Shown: one piece after another, positions 16,038-25,123 of the stretch
How positions within the stretch are numbered: the first letter of the stretch is position 1
Layout: each line of letters starts with the position of its first letter
NCBI GenBank assembly: GCA_019635275.1
Contig: JAHBZV010000028.1
Span: forward strand, 1-39,721
DNA: 39,721 nucleotides
Origin: Burkholderiaceae bacterium
GTDB taxonomy: Bacteria; Pseudomonadota; Gammaproteobacteria; Burkholderiales; Burkholderiaceae_E
Direction: 5' to 3'
The notes under the pieces: model-generated
Seen by the model: only the letters and a program-made list of their open reading frames with translations
The model's database searches: none
Told to the model about the DNA's origin: nothing
Program-made: the position numbers and the translations under genes

Positions 16038-16117
16038 CGGGACTCCGTTTCCGGCGTCGCGCGAGGGGCGCTAAGCCACTGAAAATGTTACATTAATGGT
16101 CTGACCGGAGTCCACCC

Positions 16118-17323
16118 ATGAGTTCGCCCCGCGAGTTTTCGCGCATCAAGCGCCTGCCGCCCTACGTCTTCAACATCACGGCGGAACTGAAGATGGCCGA
16201 GCGCCGCCGCGGCGAGGACATCATCGACATGAGCATGGGCAATCCCGACGGCCCGGCTCCGCAGCACATCATCGACAAGCTGGTCGAGGCCTCGCAGCGG
16301 CCGCACACGCACGGCTACTCGGTCTCGAAGGGCATCCCGCGGCTGCGCAAGGCGATCTCCGACTGGTACAAGCGGCGCTACGCCGTCGACATCGACCCCG
16401 AGACCGAGGCGATCGTGACGATCGGCTCTAAGGAGGGCATCGCGCACCTGATGCTCGCGACCCTCGATCGCGGCGACGTGGTGCTCGTCCCGAACCCCAG
16501 CTACCCGATCCACATCTACGGCGCGGTCATCGCCGGCGCCGAGACGCGCTCGGTGCGGATGACCCCGGGGGTCGACTTCCTCGAAGAGCTCGAGCGCGCG
16601 GTGCACGAGACCTCGCCGAAGCCGAAGATGATGATCCTCGGCTTCCCGAGCAACCCCACCGCCAAGTGCGTCGACATCGGCTTCTTCGAGCGGGTCGTCG
16701 CGCTGGCGCGCGAGCATGACATCATCGTCGTGCACGACCTCGCCTATGCCGACATCGTGTTCGACGACTATCGCGCGCCCTCGATCATGGAAGTGCCCGG
16801 CGCGCGCGAGGTGGCGGTCGAGTTCTTCACGATGAGCAAGAGCTACAACATGGCCGGCTGGCGGATCGGCTTCATGGTCGGCAACGCCGAGCTGGTTGCC
16901 GCGCTCGCGCGCATGAAGAGCTATCACGACTACGGCACCTTCACGCCGATCCAGGTTGCGGCGATCGCGGCGCTCGACGGCCCGCAGGAGTGCGTCGAGG
17001 AAGCGCGCCAGAAGTACCAGCTGCGGCGCAACGTGCTGGCCAAGGGGCTGCAGGAAGCCGGCTGGGACGTCGAGGTACCGCGCGCTTCGATGTACATCTG
17101 GGCGCAGATTCCCGAGCCGTATCGCGCGATGGGGTCGCTGGAGTTCGCCAAGAAGCTGCTGGTCGATGCGAAGGTGGCAGTGTCGCCGGGCATCGGCTTC
17201 GGCGAGTACGGCGACGACCACGTGCGCTTCGCGCTGATCGAGAACGAGCAGCGCATCCGGCAGGCGGTCCGCGGCATCAAGGAGATGTTCCGCAAGGACG
17301 GGTTGATCCGGATCGCGGCCTGA
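16118..17323 (+). CDS. alaC: Alanine-type aminotransferase (AlaC-like)
   Basis: A 401-residue fold-type I PLP aminotransferase. It begins with the AlaC/YfdZ-like [16 protein letters not shown], then [12 protein letters not shown]. The PLP lysine is Lys241 in [16 protein letters not shown], with the Asp of [13 protein letters not shown] contacting the pyridine nitrogen and [11 protein letters not shown] as the substrate loop. AlaC makes alanine from pyruvate and glutamate; related enzymes use aspartate or methionine, so substrate is probable rather than certain. The start follows CCGGAG. It precedes hom and thrC, a common order in Burkholderiales, and the three may act in amino-acid synthesis together. 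Confidence 0.9.
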   Translation: MSSPREFSRIKRLPPYVFNITAELKMAERRRGEDIIDMSMGNPDGPAPQHIIDKLVEASQRPHTHGYSVSKGIPRLRKAISDWYKRRYAVDIDPETEAIVTIGSKEGIAHLMLATLDRGDVVLVPNPSYPIHIYGAVIAGAETRSVRMTPGVDFLEELERAVHETSPKPKMMILGFPSNPTAKCVDIGFFERVVALAREHDIIVVHDLAYADIVFDDYRAPSIMEVPGAREVAVEFFTMSKSYNMAGWRIGFMVGNAELVAALARMKSYHDYGTFTPIQVAAIAALDGPQECVEEARQKYQLRRNVLAKGLQEAGWDVEVPRASMYIWAQIPEPYRAMGSLEFAKKLLVDAKVAVSPGIGFGEYGDDHVRFALIENEQRIRQAVRGIKEMFRKDGLIRIAA

Positions 17324-17376
17324 CGTGCGAGTCCGTTCGCTCGGTTTCGGGTCGGCCTTCCATTGTCGGAGCGGTC

Positions 17377-17408
17377 GCGGCATGCGGCGGCCCGCCGCCG
17401 CATGCCGC
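17377..17408 (+). promoter_or_regulatory. Very stable hairpin between alaC and hom
   Basis: Two perfect 14-base arms, GCGGCATGCGGCGG and its complement, flank a CCCG loop. It lies 53 bases after the alaC stop and 170 bases before the hom start, in a 254-base gap. No T-run follows (TCTGGCAACG), so it may be a terminator of an unusual kind, a transcript-protecting structure, or part of a hom leader. Confidence 0.5.
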
Positions 17409-17577
17409 TCTGGCAACGTCATGGGTGCCCGAACGGAAGCCACGGCCGTTGCACTCGAATACCGTGGCGGCATCGGTCGGGCGCGGCCCGAAGGCTCGTG
17501 CCTCTCCCCGCGCAACCTTTGCCCGCGCAGTCCTTTCGTGTGTCGCACGCCGCGACATTCGCGCTGGAGCATCTGAC

Positions 17578-18921
<1,344 letters not shown>

Positions 18922-18938
18922 CCCCGCACCGAGCCCCG

Positions 18939-20372
18939 ATGAACTACCTGTCGACCCGCGGCGGCATGCCGCCGGCCCGCTTCACCGAAATCCTGCTGGG
19001 TGGCCTCGCCACCGACGGCGGCCTGGTCGTCCCCGAGCGCTATCCTCGCATCGACACGGCGACGCTCGCCCGCTGGCGCAAGCTGTCGTATCCGGCGCTC
19101 GCGTTCGAGATCCTGCGGCTCTATGCCGACGATGTGCCCGAGGCCGACCTGCGCGCGCTGGTCGACCGTACGTACACTGCACAGGTGTTCGGCTCTCCCG
19201 AGATCACGCCGCTGCACACGCTCGAGCCAGGGCTTCACCTGCTGCGGCTGTCGAACGGGCCGACGCTGGCGTTCAAGGACGTCGCGATGCAGCTGCTCGG
19301 CCAGCTGTTCGAGTACGTGCTCGCGAAAGAGGGCAGGGAGCTCAACATCCTCGGGGCGACTTCGGGCGACACCGGCAGCGCCGCCGAATACGCGATGCGC
19401 GGCCGGCGCGGCATCCGCGTCTTCATGCTGTCGCCCTACGGCCGCATGAGTCCGTTCCAGACCGCGCAGATGTTCTCGCTCGACGACCCGAACATCTTCA
19501 ACATCGCGGTCGACGGCGTCTTCGACGATTGCCAGGACATGGTCAAGGCGGTGTCGAACGACCTCGCGTTCAAGCAGCGCTACGCGATCGGCACGGTCAA
19601 CTCGATCAACTGGGCGCGGGTGGTCGCGCAGGTGGTCTACTACTTCAAGGGCTGGTTCGCGGCGACCGACCACGACGGCCAGCGAGTGTCGTTCGCGGTG
19701 CCGTCGGGCAATTTCGGCAACGTGCTGGCCGGCCACATCGCGCGGATGATGGGCCTGCCGATCTCGAAGCTCGTCGTGGCCACCAACGAGAACGACGTGC
19801 TCGACGAGTTCTTCCGCACCGGGCGCTACCGTCCGCGCGGCACCGCAGAGACCCACCAGACCAGCAGCCCGTCGATGGACATCTCGAAGGCGTCGAACTT
19901 CGAGCGCTTCGTCCGCGACCTGGTCGGCGGCGACGTGGCGCGCGTGGCGGCCATGTGGCGCGAACTCGACGGGCGCGGCGAGTTCGACATCGCCGGAACG
20001 CCCGAGTTCGGGCGGCTGCACGAGTTCGGCTTCGTCTCGGGGTGCAGCCGCCACGCCGACCGGCTGGCGACGATCCGCGAGACGCGCCAGCGTTACGGCG
20101 TCACGATCGACACGCACACCGCCGACGGGGTGTTCGTCGCGCGGCGCTGGCGCGAGCCGGGCGTGCCGATGATCTGCCTGGAGACCGCGCAGGCGGCCAA
20201 GTTCGCCGAGACGATCCGCGAGGCCATCGGCGAGGAAGCGCCTCGCCCGGCCGGTTTCGAAGACCTCGAGGCCCGGCCCCAGCGCTTCGAACGGATGGCC
20301 GCGGACGTCGACGCGCTCAAGCGCTACATCGCCGAGCGCTGCGGGCCGGGGACGCCGGCAGCGAGCGGCTGA
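18939..20372 (+). CDS. thrC: Threonine synthase
   Basis: A 477-residue PLP enzyme converting phosphohomoserine to threonine. It begins MNYLSTRGGMPPARFTEILL, the typical class of bacterial ThrC. The PLP lysine is Lys113 in LAFKDVAMQLLGQ. The GATSGDTGSAAEYAM loop binds cofactor phosphate, and FAVPSGNFGNVLAGH follows. Length and motif order fit the long proteobacterial form. A homoserine kinase is not in this window, so that step must be encoded elsewhere. It is followed by mobB after an 80-base gap containing a possible promoter. Confidence 0.97.
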   Translation: MNYLSTRGGMPPARFTEILLGGLATDGGLVVPERYPRIDTATLARWRKLSYPALAFEILRLYADDVPEADLRALVDRTYTAQVFGSPEITPLHTLEPGLHLLRLSNGPTLAFKDVAMQLLGQLFEYVLAKEGRELNILGATSGDTGSAAEYAMRGRRGIRVFMLSPYGRMSPFQTAQMFSLDDPNIFNIAVDGVFDDCQDMVKAVSNDLAFKQRYAIGTVNSINWARVVAQVVYYFKGWFAATDHDGQRVSFAVPSGNFGNVLAGHIARMMGLPISKLVVATNENDVLDEFFRTGRYRPRGTAETHQTSSPSMDISKASNFERFVRDLVGGDVARVAAMWRELDGRGEFDIAGTPEFGRLHEFGFVSGCSRHADRLATIRETRQRYGVTIDTHTADGVFVARRWREPGVPMICLETAQAAKFAETIREAIGEEAPRPAGFEDLEARPQRFERMAADVDALKRYIAERCGPGTPAASG

Positions 20373-20400
20373 GCACCCGGGGCCCCCTGAGCCCCTGCGC

Positions 20401-20429
20401 GTGGCAGGTTACCGCTGCGGCGCTACACT
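20401..20429 (+). promoter_or_regulatory. Possible promoter of the molybdenum-cofactor operon
   Basis: GTGGCA (20401-20406), a 17-base spacer and TACACT (20424-20429) lie between thrC and mobB. Each hexamer matches 4 of 6 consensus bases. Start of transcription would be near 20436, giving a very short leader. Confidence 0.35.
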
Positions 20430-20452
20430 GCTTCGGGTACCCTCGGATCGAC

Positions 20453-20974
20453 ATGAAAGTATTCGGCTTCGCAGGCTATTCCGGCTCCGGGAAGACCACG
20501 CTCATCGAGCAGTTGATCCCGCGCTTCGTGCTGCGCGGCCTGCGCGTGTCGCTGATCAAGCACGCCCATCACCTGTTCGACATCGACAAGCCGGGCAAGG
20601 ATTCCTACCGGCATCGGGAGGCGGGCGCTTCGGAGGTGCTGATCACCTCCGACCAGCGCTGGGTGCTAATGCACGAGCTGCGCGGCGAGCCCGAGCCGTC
20701 GCTTCACGAGCAGCTCGTGCGCTTCTCGCCGTGCGACCTCGTGCTGGTCGAGGGCTACAAGCACGCGGCGATCCCCAAGCTGGAAGTGCACCGGCCCGGG
20801 CTCGCCAAGCCGCTGCTGCACCCGGACGACCCCAACATCGTCGCGGTCGCGACCGATGCGGCGATCGAGACGCGGCTGCCGCTGCTCGACCTGAACCGGC
20901 CCGACGAGATCGCCGACTTCATCATCGACCATCTGGATCGTGTCCATGAAGCCAGGATTGCTGCCGTTCGATGA
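20453..20974 (+). CDS. mobB: Molybdopterin-guanine dinucleotide biosynthesis adaptor MobB
   Basis: A 173-residue P-loop GTPase. The Walker A motif GYSGSGKTTL is at residues 8-17, followed by SLIKHAHHLFDIDKPGKDS, then HREAGASEVLITS and LVLVEGYKH, all typical of MobB. It assists MobA in attaching GMP to molybdopterin and may deliver the cofactor. Its 3' end overlaps the moeA start by 29 bases in another frame, so translation of the two is probably coupled. MobA is not in this window. Confidence 0.95.
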   Translation: MKVFGFAGYSGSGKTTLIEQLIPRFVLRGLRVSLIKHAHHLFDIDKPGKDSYRHREAGASEVLITSDQRWVLMHELRGEPEPSLHEQLVRFSPCDLVLVEGYKHAAIPKLEVHRPGLAKPLLHPDDPNIVAVATDAAIETRLPLLDLNRPDEIADFIIDHLDRVHEARIAAVR

Positions 20975-22184
20975 CGCGCTGGCGGCGCTGCTCGAGCAGG
21001 CCGCCTCCGTCGACGGGGTCGAGGCGATCGACACCGCCGCCGCGAGCGGACGCGTGCTGGCCACGGACATCCGGTCCACGCTCGACGTGCCGCCGCGCGA
21101 CAACACGCAGATGGACGGCTACGCGGTGCGCCGCGCCGACCTGCTGCAGGCCGCACCCGACCGTCCGGTGCGGCTGCCCGTCGCGCAGCGCATTCCCGCC
21201 GGCCACGTGGGTCGGCCGCTCGCGCCCGGCGAGGCCGCGCGGATCTTCACCGGCGGCCTGGTGCCCGAAGGCGCCGATGCGATCGTGATGCAGGAGATGG
21301 CCACCGTCGACGGCGACACGGTGTCGTTCTCGCAATGCCCGGCGCCGGGCGAATGGATCCGGCGCGCCGGCGAAGACATCCGCAACGGCAGCGTGATCCT
21401 CGCGGCCGGCGCGCGGCTCACGCCGCAGGCCACTGGCCTGGCCGCCTCGGTGGGGCTGGCCAGCCTGCCGGTGCGCAGGCCGGTGCGCGTGGCGTGCTTC
21501 TTCACCGGCGACGAACTGGCGATGCCCGGCGAGCCGCTGCGCCCCGGCGCGATCTACAACAGCAACCGCTACGTGCTGGGCGCGTTGGTTCGCTCGATGG
21601 GCTGCGAGCTGGTCGACCTGGGCAACGTGCCCGATACGCTGGCTGCCACGCGCGAAGCGCTGCGTCGCGCCGCGCAGGGCAACGACCTGATCGTCACCTC
21701 GGGCGGCGTGTCGGTGGGCGAGGAAGACCACGTGAAGCCCGCGGTCGAGGCCGAAGGCGAACTGCGCATGTGGCAGATCGCGATCAAGCCCGGCAAGCCG
21801 CTTGCCTACGGGCGCGTGCGCCGCGGCGCGCCCGACGCCGGCGTCGCGCACTTCGTCGGCCTGCCCGGTAACCCGGTCTCGAGCTTCGTCACCTTCCTGC
21901 TGCTGGTGCGCCCGTTCGTGCAGCGGCTGCAGGGCATGGCCGACGTGGCGCCGCGTGCGCTGCCGATGCGCGCCGACTTCGACTGGCCAAAGCCCGACCG
22001 CCGCCGCGAGTTCCTCAGGGCGAAAATCAACGCAGACGGCGGGCTCGACCTGTTCCCGAACCAGAGTTCCGCCGTGCTCACCTCCACCGTGTGGGGCGAC
22101 GGGCTGATCGACAATCCGCCGCAGCACGCCATCGCGCGCGGCGACATCGTGCGTTTCCTGCCCTTTTCGGAGCTGACGAAATGA
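20946..22184 (+). CDS. moeA: Molybdopterin molybdenumtransferase MoeA
   Basis: A 412-residue enzyme that inserts molybdenum into adenylated molybdopterin. The N-region has VPPRDNTQMDGYAV, the MPT-binding loop is VTSGGVSVGEEDHVKP, and IKPGKPLAYGRV with FVGLPGNPVSSFVTF completes the catalytic domain; a beta domain IV closes the C-terminus. I chose the ATG at 20946 over a GTG two codons upstream. The start lies inside the end of mobB, and the stop overlaps the moaD start as ATGA, so mobB-moeA-moaD form one translationally coupled unit. Confidence 0.96.
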   Translation: MKPGLLPFDDALAALLEQAASVDGVEAIDTAAASGRVLATDIRSTLDVPPRDNTQMDGYAVRRADLLQAAPDRPVRLPVAQRIPAGHVGRPLAPGEAARIFTGGLVPEGADAIVMQEMATVDGDTVSFSQCPAPGEWIRRAGEDIRNGSVILAAGARLTPQATGLAASVGLASLPVRRPVRVACFFTGDELAMPGEPLRPGAIYNSNRYVLGALVRSMGCELVDLGNVPDTLAATREALRRAAQGNDLIVTSGGVSVGEEDHVKPAVEAEGELRMWQIAIKPGKPLAYGRVRRGAPDAGVAHFVGLPGNPVSSFVTFLLLVRPFVQRLQGMADVAPRALPMRADFDWPKPDRRREFLRAKINADGGLDLFPNQSSAVLTSTVWGDGLIDNPPQHAIARGDIVRFLPFSELTK

Positions 22185-22438
22185 CGATCACGATCCTCTA
22201 CTTCGCCGGGCTGCGCGAGGCGCTCGGCACCCACCGCGAGACGATCGACCTGCCGGCCGGCGTGCGTAACGCTGCGCAGCTGCGCGCGTGGCTGCGCAAC
22301 CGCGGCGGCGCGTGGGCCGAGACGCTGGCCGAGGGCCGCGCGATTCGCGTCTCGATCGACCAGGCGATGGCGCGTCCCGACACGCCGCTCGCCGCCGGCG
22401 CCGAGGTGGCCTTCTTCCCGCCGGTGACCGGGGGTTGA
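22181..22438 (+). CDS. moaD: Molybdopterin synthase small subunit MoaD
   Basis: An 85-residue ubiquitin-fold sulfur carrier. It begins TITILYFAGLREALGTHRE and ends AFFPPVTGG, the double-glycine tail that is thiocarboxylated and inserted into the MoaE active site. Start overlaps the moeA stop (ATGA). Its natural partner moaE is not next: ccdA and ccdB lie between them, and the TGA of moaD forms part of the -35 hexamer of the ccdA promoter. Confidence 0.96.
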   Translation: MTITILYFAGLREALGTHRETIDLPAGVRNAAQLRAWLRNRGGAWAETLAEGRAIRVSIDQAMARPDTPLAAGAEVAFFPPVTGG

Positions 22439-22470
22439 CGCCACCTTCCGGTGCGCATAGATTATGCGCA
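22435..22470 (+). promoter_or_regulatory. Promoter and palindromic operator of ccdAB
   Basis: TTGACG (22435-22440), a 17-base spacer and TAGATT (22458-22463) form a good sigma-70 promoter that starts at the end of moaD. A perfect 8-base inverted repeat, TGCGCATA and TATGCGCA with a GAT spacer (22452-22470), covers the -10 and reaches the A of the ccdA ATG. Transcription would start at about that A, and there is no ribosome-binding site, so the message may be leaderless. CcdA/CcdB complexes are known to repress their own promoter, and this palindrome is the obvious site. Confidence 0.7.
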
Positions 22471-22736
22471 TGAAACATGTCGTCCGCGAACGCAGCGTGC
22501 TGTACGACGTCAGCGCGCCGCGGCGCGCCACCAACGTTACCGTCAACGCCGACCTGCTGCGCCGGGCGCGCGAACTCGACGTCAATCTTTCCCAGACGCT
22601 CGAATCCGCGCTCGTGGTCGAAGTGGCCGAGCGCGCCCGGCAGCGCTGGCTGGCCGAGAACCGCGGCGCGATCGACGCCTACAACCGCGAGGTCGAGCGC
22701 AACGGCTGCTTCGCTGACTCGCTGCGCGGCTTCTAG
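22470..22736 (+). CDS. ccdA: CcdA-like antitoxin
   Basis: An 88-residue antitoxin from the ATG at 22470 (another ATG two codons upstream is possible). The N-terminal half is a ribbon-helix-helix DNA-binding domain (TNVTVNADLLRRARELDVNL, then SQTLESAL). The C-terminal half, RWLAENRGAIDAYNREVERN, then GCFADSLRGF, follows the F-plasmid CcdA toxin-binding tail closely (RWKAENQ...NGSFAD). CcdA neutralises CcdB and represses the operon. It lies between moaD and ccdB, with its own promoter and palindrome. Confidence 0.92.
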   Translation: MKHVVRERSVLYDVSAPRRATNVTVNADLLRRARELDVNLSQTLESALVVEVAERARQRWLAENRGAIDAYNREVERNGCFADSLRGF

Positions 22737-22760
22737 CGTGTTTCGGCTGGAGACAGTGCC

Positions 22761-23075
22761 GTGCCGCAATTCGACGTCTATCGCAACCCCGATGCCTCGA
22801 CGCGCGCGCGCTTTCCGTTCCTGCTCGAAATCCAGTCCGATCTTCTCGAATCGCTGGCCACGCGGGTGGTGGTTCCGCTCGCAATCGCCGGCGAAGACAC
22901 CACGCCGATCGCGCAGCTGATGCCGGTCTTCGAAGTGGGCGGCCGGCGCGTCGTGATGCGCACGCCCGAGATCGCGGGCATTCCGCGCAAGACCATCGGC
23001 GCGCACGTGGGCTCGCTCGCCGCGCATCGCCACGAGATCGTGGCGGCGCTCGACGTGCTCATCACCGGAGTCTGA
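22761..23075 (+). CDS. ccdB: CcdB-like gyrase-targeting toxin
   Basis: A 104-residue toxin of the CcdB family: FDVYRNPDASTRARFPFLLE, then IQSDLLESLATRVVVPL and FEVGGRRVVMRTPEIAGIP. F-plasmid CcdB traps DNA gyrase on cut DNA through its last residues Trp-Gly-Ile. Here the C-terminus is DVLITGV, so the Trp position is Thr while the Gly is kept; activity on gyrase may be changed. It starts with GTG, with GGAGA about 7 bases upstream. The spacing to ccdA is 24 bases and to moaE only 2 bases. Confidence 0.92.
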   Translation: MPQFDVYRNPDASTRARFPFLLEIQSDLLESLATRVVVPLAIAGEDTTPIAQLMPVFEVGGRRVVMRTPEIAGIPRKTIGAHVGSLAAHRHEIVAALDVLITGV

Positions 23076-23077
23076 CC

Positions 23078-23524
23078 ATGCCCGTCCGTGTCCAGCAAGA
23101 CGACTTCGACGCAGGCGCCGAGATCGCCGCGCTGCGCGCCGGCAACCTGAACGTCGGCGCGGTGGCCGCCTTCATCGGCACCGTGCGCGACCTGAACGAG
23201 GGCGCCGGCGTATCGGCCATGGCGCTCGAACACTATCCGGGCATGACCGAGCGCGCGCTCGAAGACATCTGCGCCCAGGCGCGCAGCCGCTGGAACATCC
23301 TCGACGCACTGGTCATCCACCGCTACGGAGATCTCGCGCCCGGCGACCAGATCGTGCTCGTCGTCGTCACGTCCGCGCACCGCGGCGAAGCCTTCGCCGC
23401 CTGCGAATTCATCATGGACTACCTGAAGACCCAGGCGCCGTTCTGGAAGAAGGAACGCACGCCGCACGGCGAGCGCTGGGTAGAGGCGCGCGAGAGCGAC
23501 GACGAAGCCGCGGCGCGGTGGTGA
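23078..23524 (+). CDS. moaE: Molybdopterin synthase catalytic subunit MoaE
   Basis: A 148-residue protein that, with MoaD, converts precursor Z to molybdopterin. Typical motifs are GAVAAFIGTVRDLNEG, then MALEHYPGMTERAL and IHRYGDLAPGDQIVLV with VTSAHRGEAFAACEFIMDYLK. The family-conserved Lys pair is present in APFWKKE. GGAG precedes the ATG. It must be transcribed through ccdAB or from the ccdAB promoter, because only 2 bases separate it from ccdB. Its stop overlaps the next gene's GTG start region. Confidence 0.97.
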   Translation: MPVRVQQDDFDAGAEIAALRAGNLNVGAVAAFIGTVRDLNEGAGVSAMALEHYPGMTERALEDICAQARSRWNILDALVIHRYGDLAPGDQIVLVVVTSAHRGEAFAACEFIMDYLKTQAPFWKKERTPHGERWVEARESDDEAAARW

Positions 23525-24426
23525 ATCTGGCCGCCGATCCCCCGGCCTGGCTCTGGGTCGCCTGCACGGTCGCCGCGGCGGGCGTGCAGACCGCGCGCAA
23601 CGCCGCGCAGCGTAGCCTCACCGGCCGGCTCGGCACGGTCGGCGCCACGCACGTGCGCTTCCTGTTCGGCTTGCCGTTCGGCCTGATGTTCCTCGCCGGG
23701 CTGGGGGCCGCCACCGGCCTCGGGGCCTTGCACCCTTCGTGGGCGTACGCCGGTTGGGCACTGATGGGCGCGGTGTTCCAGATCTTCGGCACCGCGCTGA
23801 TGCTCGCGGCGATGCGCGAGCGTTCGTTCGTGGTGTCGATCGCCTACGTGAAGACCGAGCCGCTGCAGATCGCGCTGTTCGGGTTGGTCTTCCTCGGCGA
23901 GCGCCTGAGCCTGCAGGCGAGCGCGGCGGTGCTGGTGGCCACCGCCGGAGTGCTGCTGATGTCGATGCCGGCCGGCGCCCGCGTGCCGCGCGCCGCGCTG
24001 CTCGGCGTGCTCTCGGGCGCGATGTTCGCGCTGTCGGCGGTGGGCTTTCGCGGCGCGATCCTCGCGCTCGGCGAGGGCCCGTTCTACCTGCGCGCCACCA
24101 CCACGCTCGCCACCTCGCTTGCGATGCAGACCGCGCTGCTCACCGGCTGGCTGCTCTGGGGCGACCGCAGCGTGTTGCGCGAGATCCTCCGCCTGTGGCG
24201 GCCGTCGCTGCTGGCCGGCGCCGCCGGCGCGCTCGCTTCGCAGTTGTGGTTTCTCGCGTTCTCGCTGCAGGCAGCCGCTGCGGTGCGCACCGTGGGCCTG
24301 GTCGAGATCGTGTTCGCCCAGGCTGTCTCGCAGCGGCTCTTCGCCCAGGGCACCACCGCGCGCGAAGCGGCGGGCATGGCGCTGATGGTGGGCGGCGTGC
24401 TCTGGTTGCTGCTCGCGGGGCCGTGA
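23518..24426 (+). CDS. EamA/DMT-family membrane transporter
   Basis: A 302-residue integral membrane protein with about ten hydrophobic segments, for example FLFGLPFGLMFLAGLGAAT, AALLGVLSGAMFALSAVGF and MALMVGGVLWLLLAGP. It has the two-repeat architecture of drug/metabolite (EamA) exporters, with the family glutamate-containing segment YVKTEPLQIALFGLVFLGE. The start is a GTG (two in tandem) overlapping the end of moaE, so it is co-translated with the cofactor genes. Substrate unknown. It converges on the HAD phosphatase gene. Confidence 0.88.
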   Translation: MVNLAADPPAWLWVACTVAAAGVQTARNAAQRSLTGRLGTVGATHVRFLFGLPFGLMFLAGLGAATGLGALHPSWAYAGWALMGAVFQIFGTALMLAAMRERSFVVSIAYVKTEPLQIALFGLVFLGERLSLQASAAVLVATAGVLLMSMPAGARVPRAALLGVLSGAMFALSAVGFRGAILALGEGPFYLRATTTLATSLAMQTALLTGWLLWGDRSVLREILRLWRPSLLAGAAGALASQLWFLAFSLQAAAAVRTVGLVEIVFAQAVSQRLFAQGTTAREAAGMALMVGGVLWLLLAGP

Positions 24427-24432
24427 GCGCGT

Positions 24433-24449
24433 CCGGCCGTTCAGGCCGG
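24433..24449. terminator. Hairpin at convergent transporter and phosphatase ends
   Basis: A 6-base stem CCGGCC/GGCCGG with a 5-base loop lies between the two facing stop codons, overlapping the phosphatase stop. It could serve both strands, but lacks a T-run. Confidence 0.35.
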
Positions 24450-25121
24450 GGCAGCGCCCACGCTGAGCATCGTGGCCAGCAGTTCACGCGCCTCGCGCAG
24501 CGACGGCACGATCGCGTGCGCGAGCGGCTCGTATGCGGGCGAGGGCGGCATCAGGTCGGGCACCACGATGCAGGTCGCGCCCGCCGCGTGCGCCGCGCGC
24601 AACCCGATCTCGGAGTCCTCCAGCGCGATGCAGTGCGCCGGCTCGGCGCCGATGCGCGCGATCGCCTCGCGATAGACGTCGGGCGCCGGCTTGCCGCGCG
24701 GCACCTGGTCGCCACCGACGATGGTCTCGAAGCGCTCGCGCAGGCCGGCCAGTGCGAGCTTCTCGAGCGCCAGCTCCTGCTGGGTCGACGTGGCCACCGC
24801 CACCGGCACCGCGCGCGCGGCCAGCCAGTCGAGCAGCTCCACCAGCCCCGGCTTCACCTGCACGCCTTCGCCGCGCAGCCGTTCGAGATAACGCACGCGT
24901 CCGCGCGCCGACACTTCGGACATCGGAAAGCTGCCGCCCATGCGGTCGAGCAGCGCCTGGCGCGACTCGCGACTGTCGAGACCCACCAGCGCGAGGCAGG
25001 TCTCGCGCGTGATCTCCCAACCGAAGGTGCCCGCGGCCTCGATCCAGCACTCGAGCGCGATGCGCTCGGTGTCGACCATCAGCCCGTCCAGGTCGAAGAC
25101 GACCGCCCGGTGCCCGCCCAT
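24441..25121 (-). CDS. HAD-superfamily phosphatase/phosphoglucomutase-like
   Basis: A 226-residue subfamily IA haloacid-dehalogenase hydrolase. Motif I is FDLDGLMVD, giving nucleophile Asp10 and acid/base Asp12. Motif II is the Thr/Ser of VAVATSTQQ, motif III the Lys of GGDQVPRGKPAPD, and motif IV EDSEIGLRAA. The helical cap (about residues 17-90) is typical of sugar-phosphate phosphatases and beta-phosphoglucomutases. Substrate cannot be assigned. It starts 2 bases after the old-yellow-enzyme stop, so the two form an operon. Confidence 0.93.
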   Translation of the reverse strand: MGGHRAVVFDLDGLMVDTERIALECWIEAAGTFGWEITRETCLALVGLDSRESRQALLDRMGGSFPMSEVSARGRVRYLERLRGEGVQVKPGLVELLDWLAARAVPVAVATSTQQELALEKLALAGLRERFETIVGGDQVPRGKPAPDVYREAIARIGAEPAHCIALEDSEIGLRAAHAAGATCIVVPDLMPPSPAYEPLAHAIVPSLREARELLATMLSVGAAPA

Positions 25122-25123
25122 GG

